A stretch of DNA of 64,000 nt from Ligula intestinalis (Eukaryota > Platyhelminthes > Cestoda > Diphyllobothriidea > Diphyllobothriidae): the NCBI GenBank assembly GCA_036362985.1, contig JAYGXS010000007.1, forward strand, positions 13,292,614 to 13,356,613, in the 5' to 3' direction. Shown here one piece after another: positions 63,961-64,000 of the stretch. Numbering within the stretch: the stretch's first letter is position 1; every line of letters starts with the position of its first letter. Position numbers and translations under genes: made by a program. The notes beneath the pieces are model-generated. The model did no database searches. It was not told the origin of the DNA and was given only the letters and a program-made list of their open reading frames with translations.

Positions 63961-64000
63961 GCAGAGTGGATAATTACACGTAGGAGAATGGCCTGGCAGA

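Noticed and set aside
62486..64000. Further INO80 exons
   Set aside because: No helicase C-lobe motifs are visible; the region is LINE, SINE and family 2 repeat, so the gene continues outside the window.

Overview
This is a eukaryotic genomic window, most likely from a flatworm and probably a pseudophyllidean (diphyllobothriidean) tapeworm. The support is small phase-consistent exons in introns of 36 bp to about 7 kb, abundant Penelope-like elements (PLEs), several non-LTR retrotransposon lineages, tRNA-derived SINEs and assembly gaps of 10, 100 and 400 N. The species is inference; the eukaryotic gene structure is read directly.

Two conserved genes lie head to head, about 6.4 kb apart. On the minus strand a BRO1-domain gene, best read as ALIX/PDCD6IP (ESCRT-associated scaffold), starts at 35921 and runs leftwards. 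Six consecutive exons join in phase into 280 codons, and a V-domain exon follows at 7265-7442; the exons between were not found. On the plus strand INO80, the ATPase of the INO80 chromatin remodeller, starts at 42325. Thirteen exons join in phase into 1160 codons and cover the DBINO region and the whole N-terminal ATPase lobe. The C-terminal helicase lobe must lie beyond 64000. A third, unrecognised plus-strand gene end (34650-35163) sits antisense inside ALIX intron 1.

The rest is mostly mobile DNA. 1-3342 is an apparently intact PLE (877-residue RT plus GIY-YIG endonuclease) with nearly identical inverted terminal arms and hammerhead-ribozyme-like cores. PLE relics follow near 11.4-13.3, 15.4-16.3, 20.2-20.9, 47.8, 49.1-49.5 and 52.8-53.5 kb. 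Non-LTR relics lie at 19.0-19.6, 27.5-30.4, 38.1-40.4 (minus) and 62.6-62.8 kb (minus). A 965 bp foldback element lies at 24.4-25.35 kb with a second partial copy at 47.1-47.7 kb. tRNA-headed SINEs and several unclassified repeat families fill most introns.

The most interesting object is a 223 bp insertion at 60928-61150 in INO80 intron 12. It is flanked by a 10 bp target-site duplication, its empty site is preserved in a neighbouring tandem copy, and it carries a canonical hammerhead ribozyme in the sense orientation of INO80. It looks like a small non-autonomous ribozyme-bearing element.
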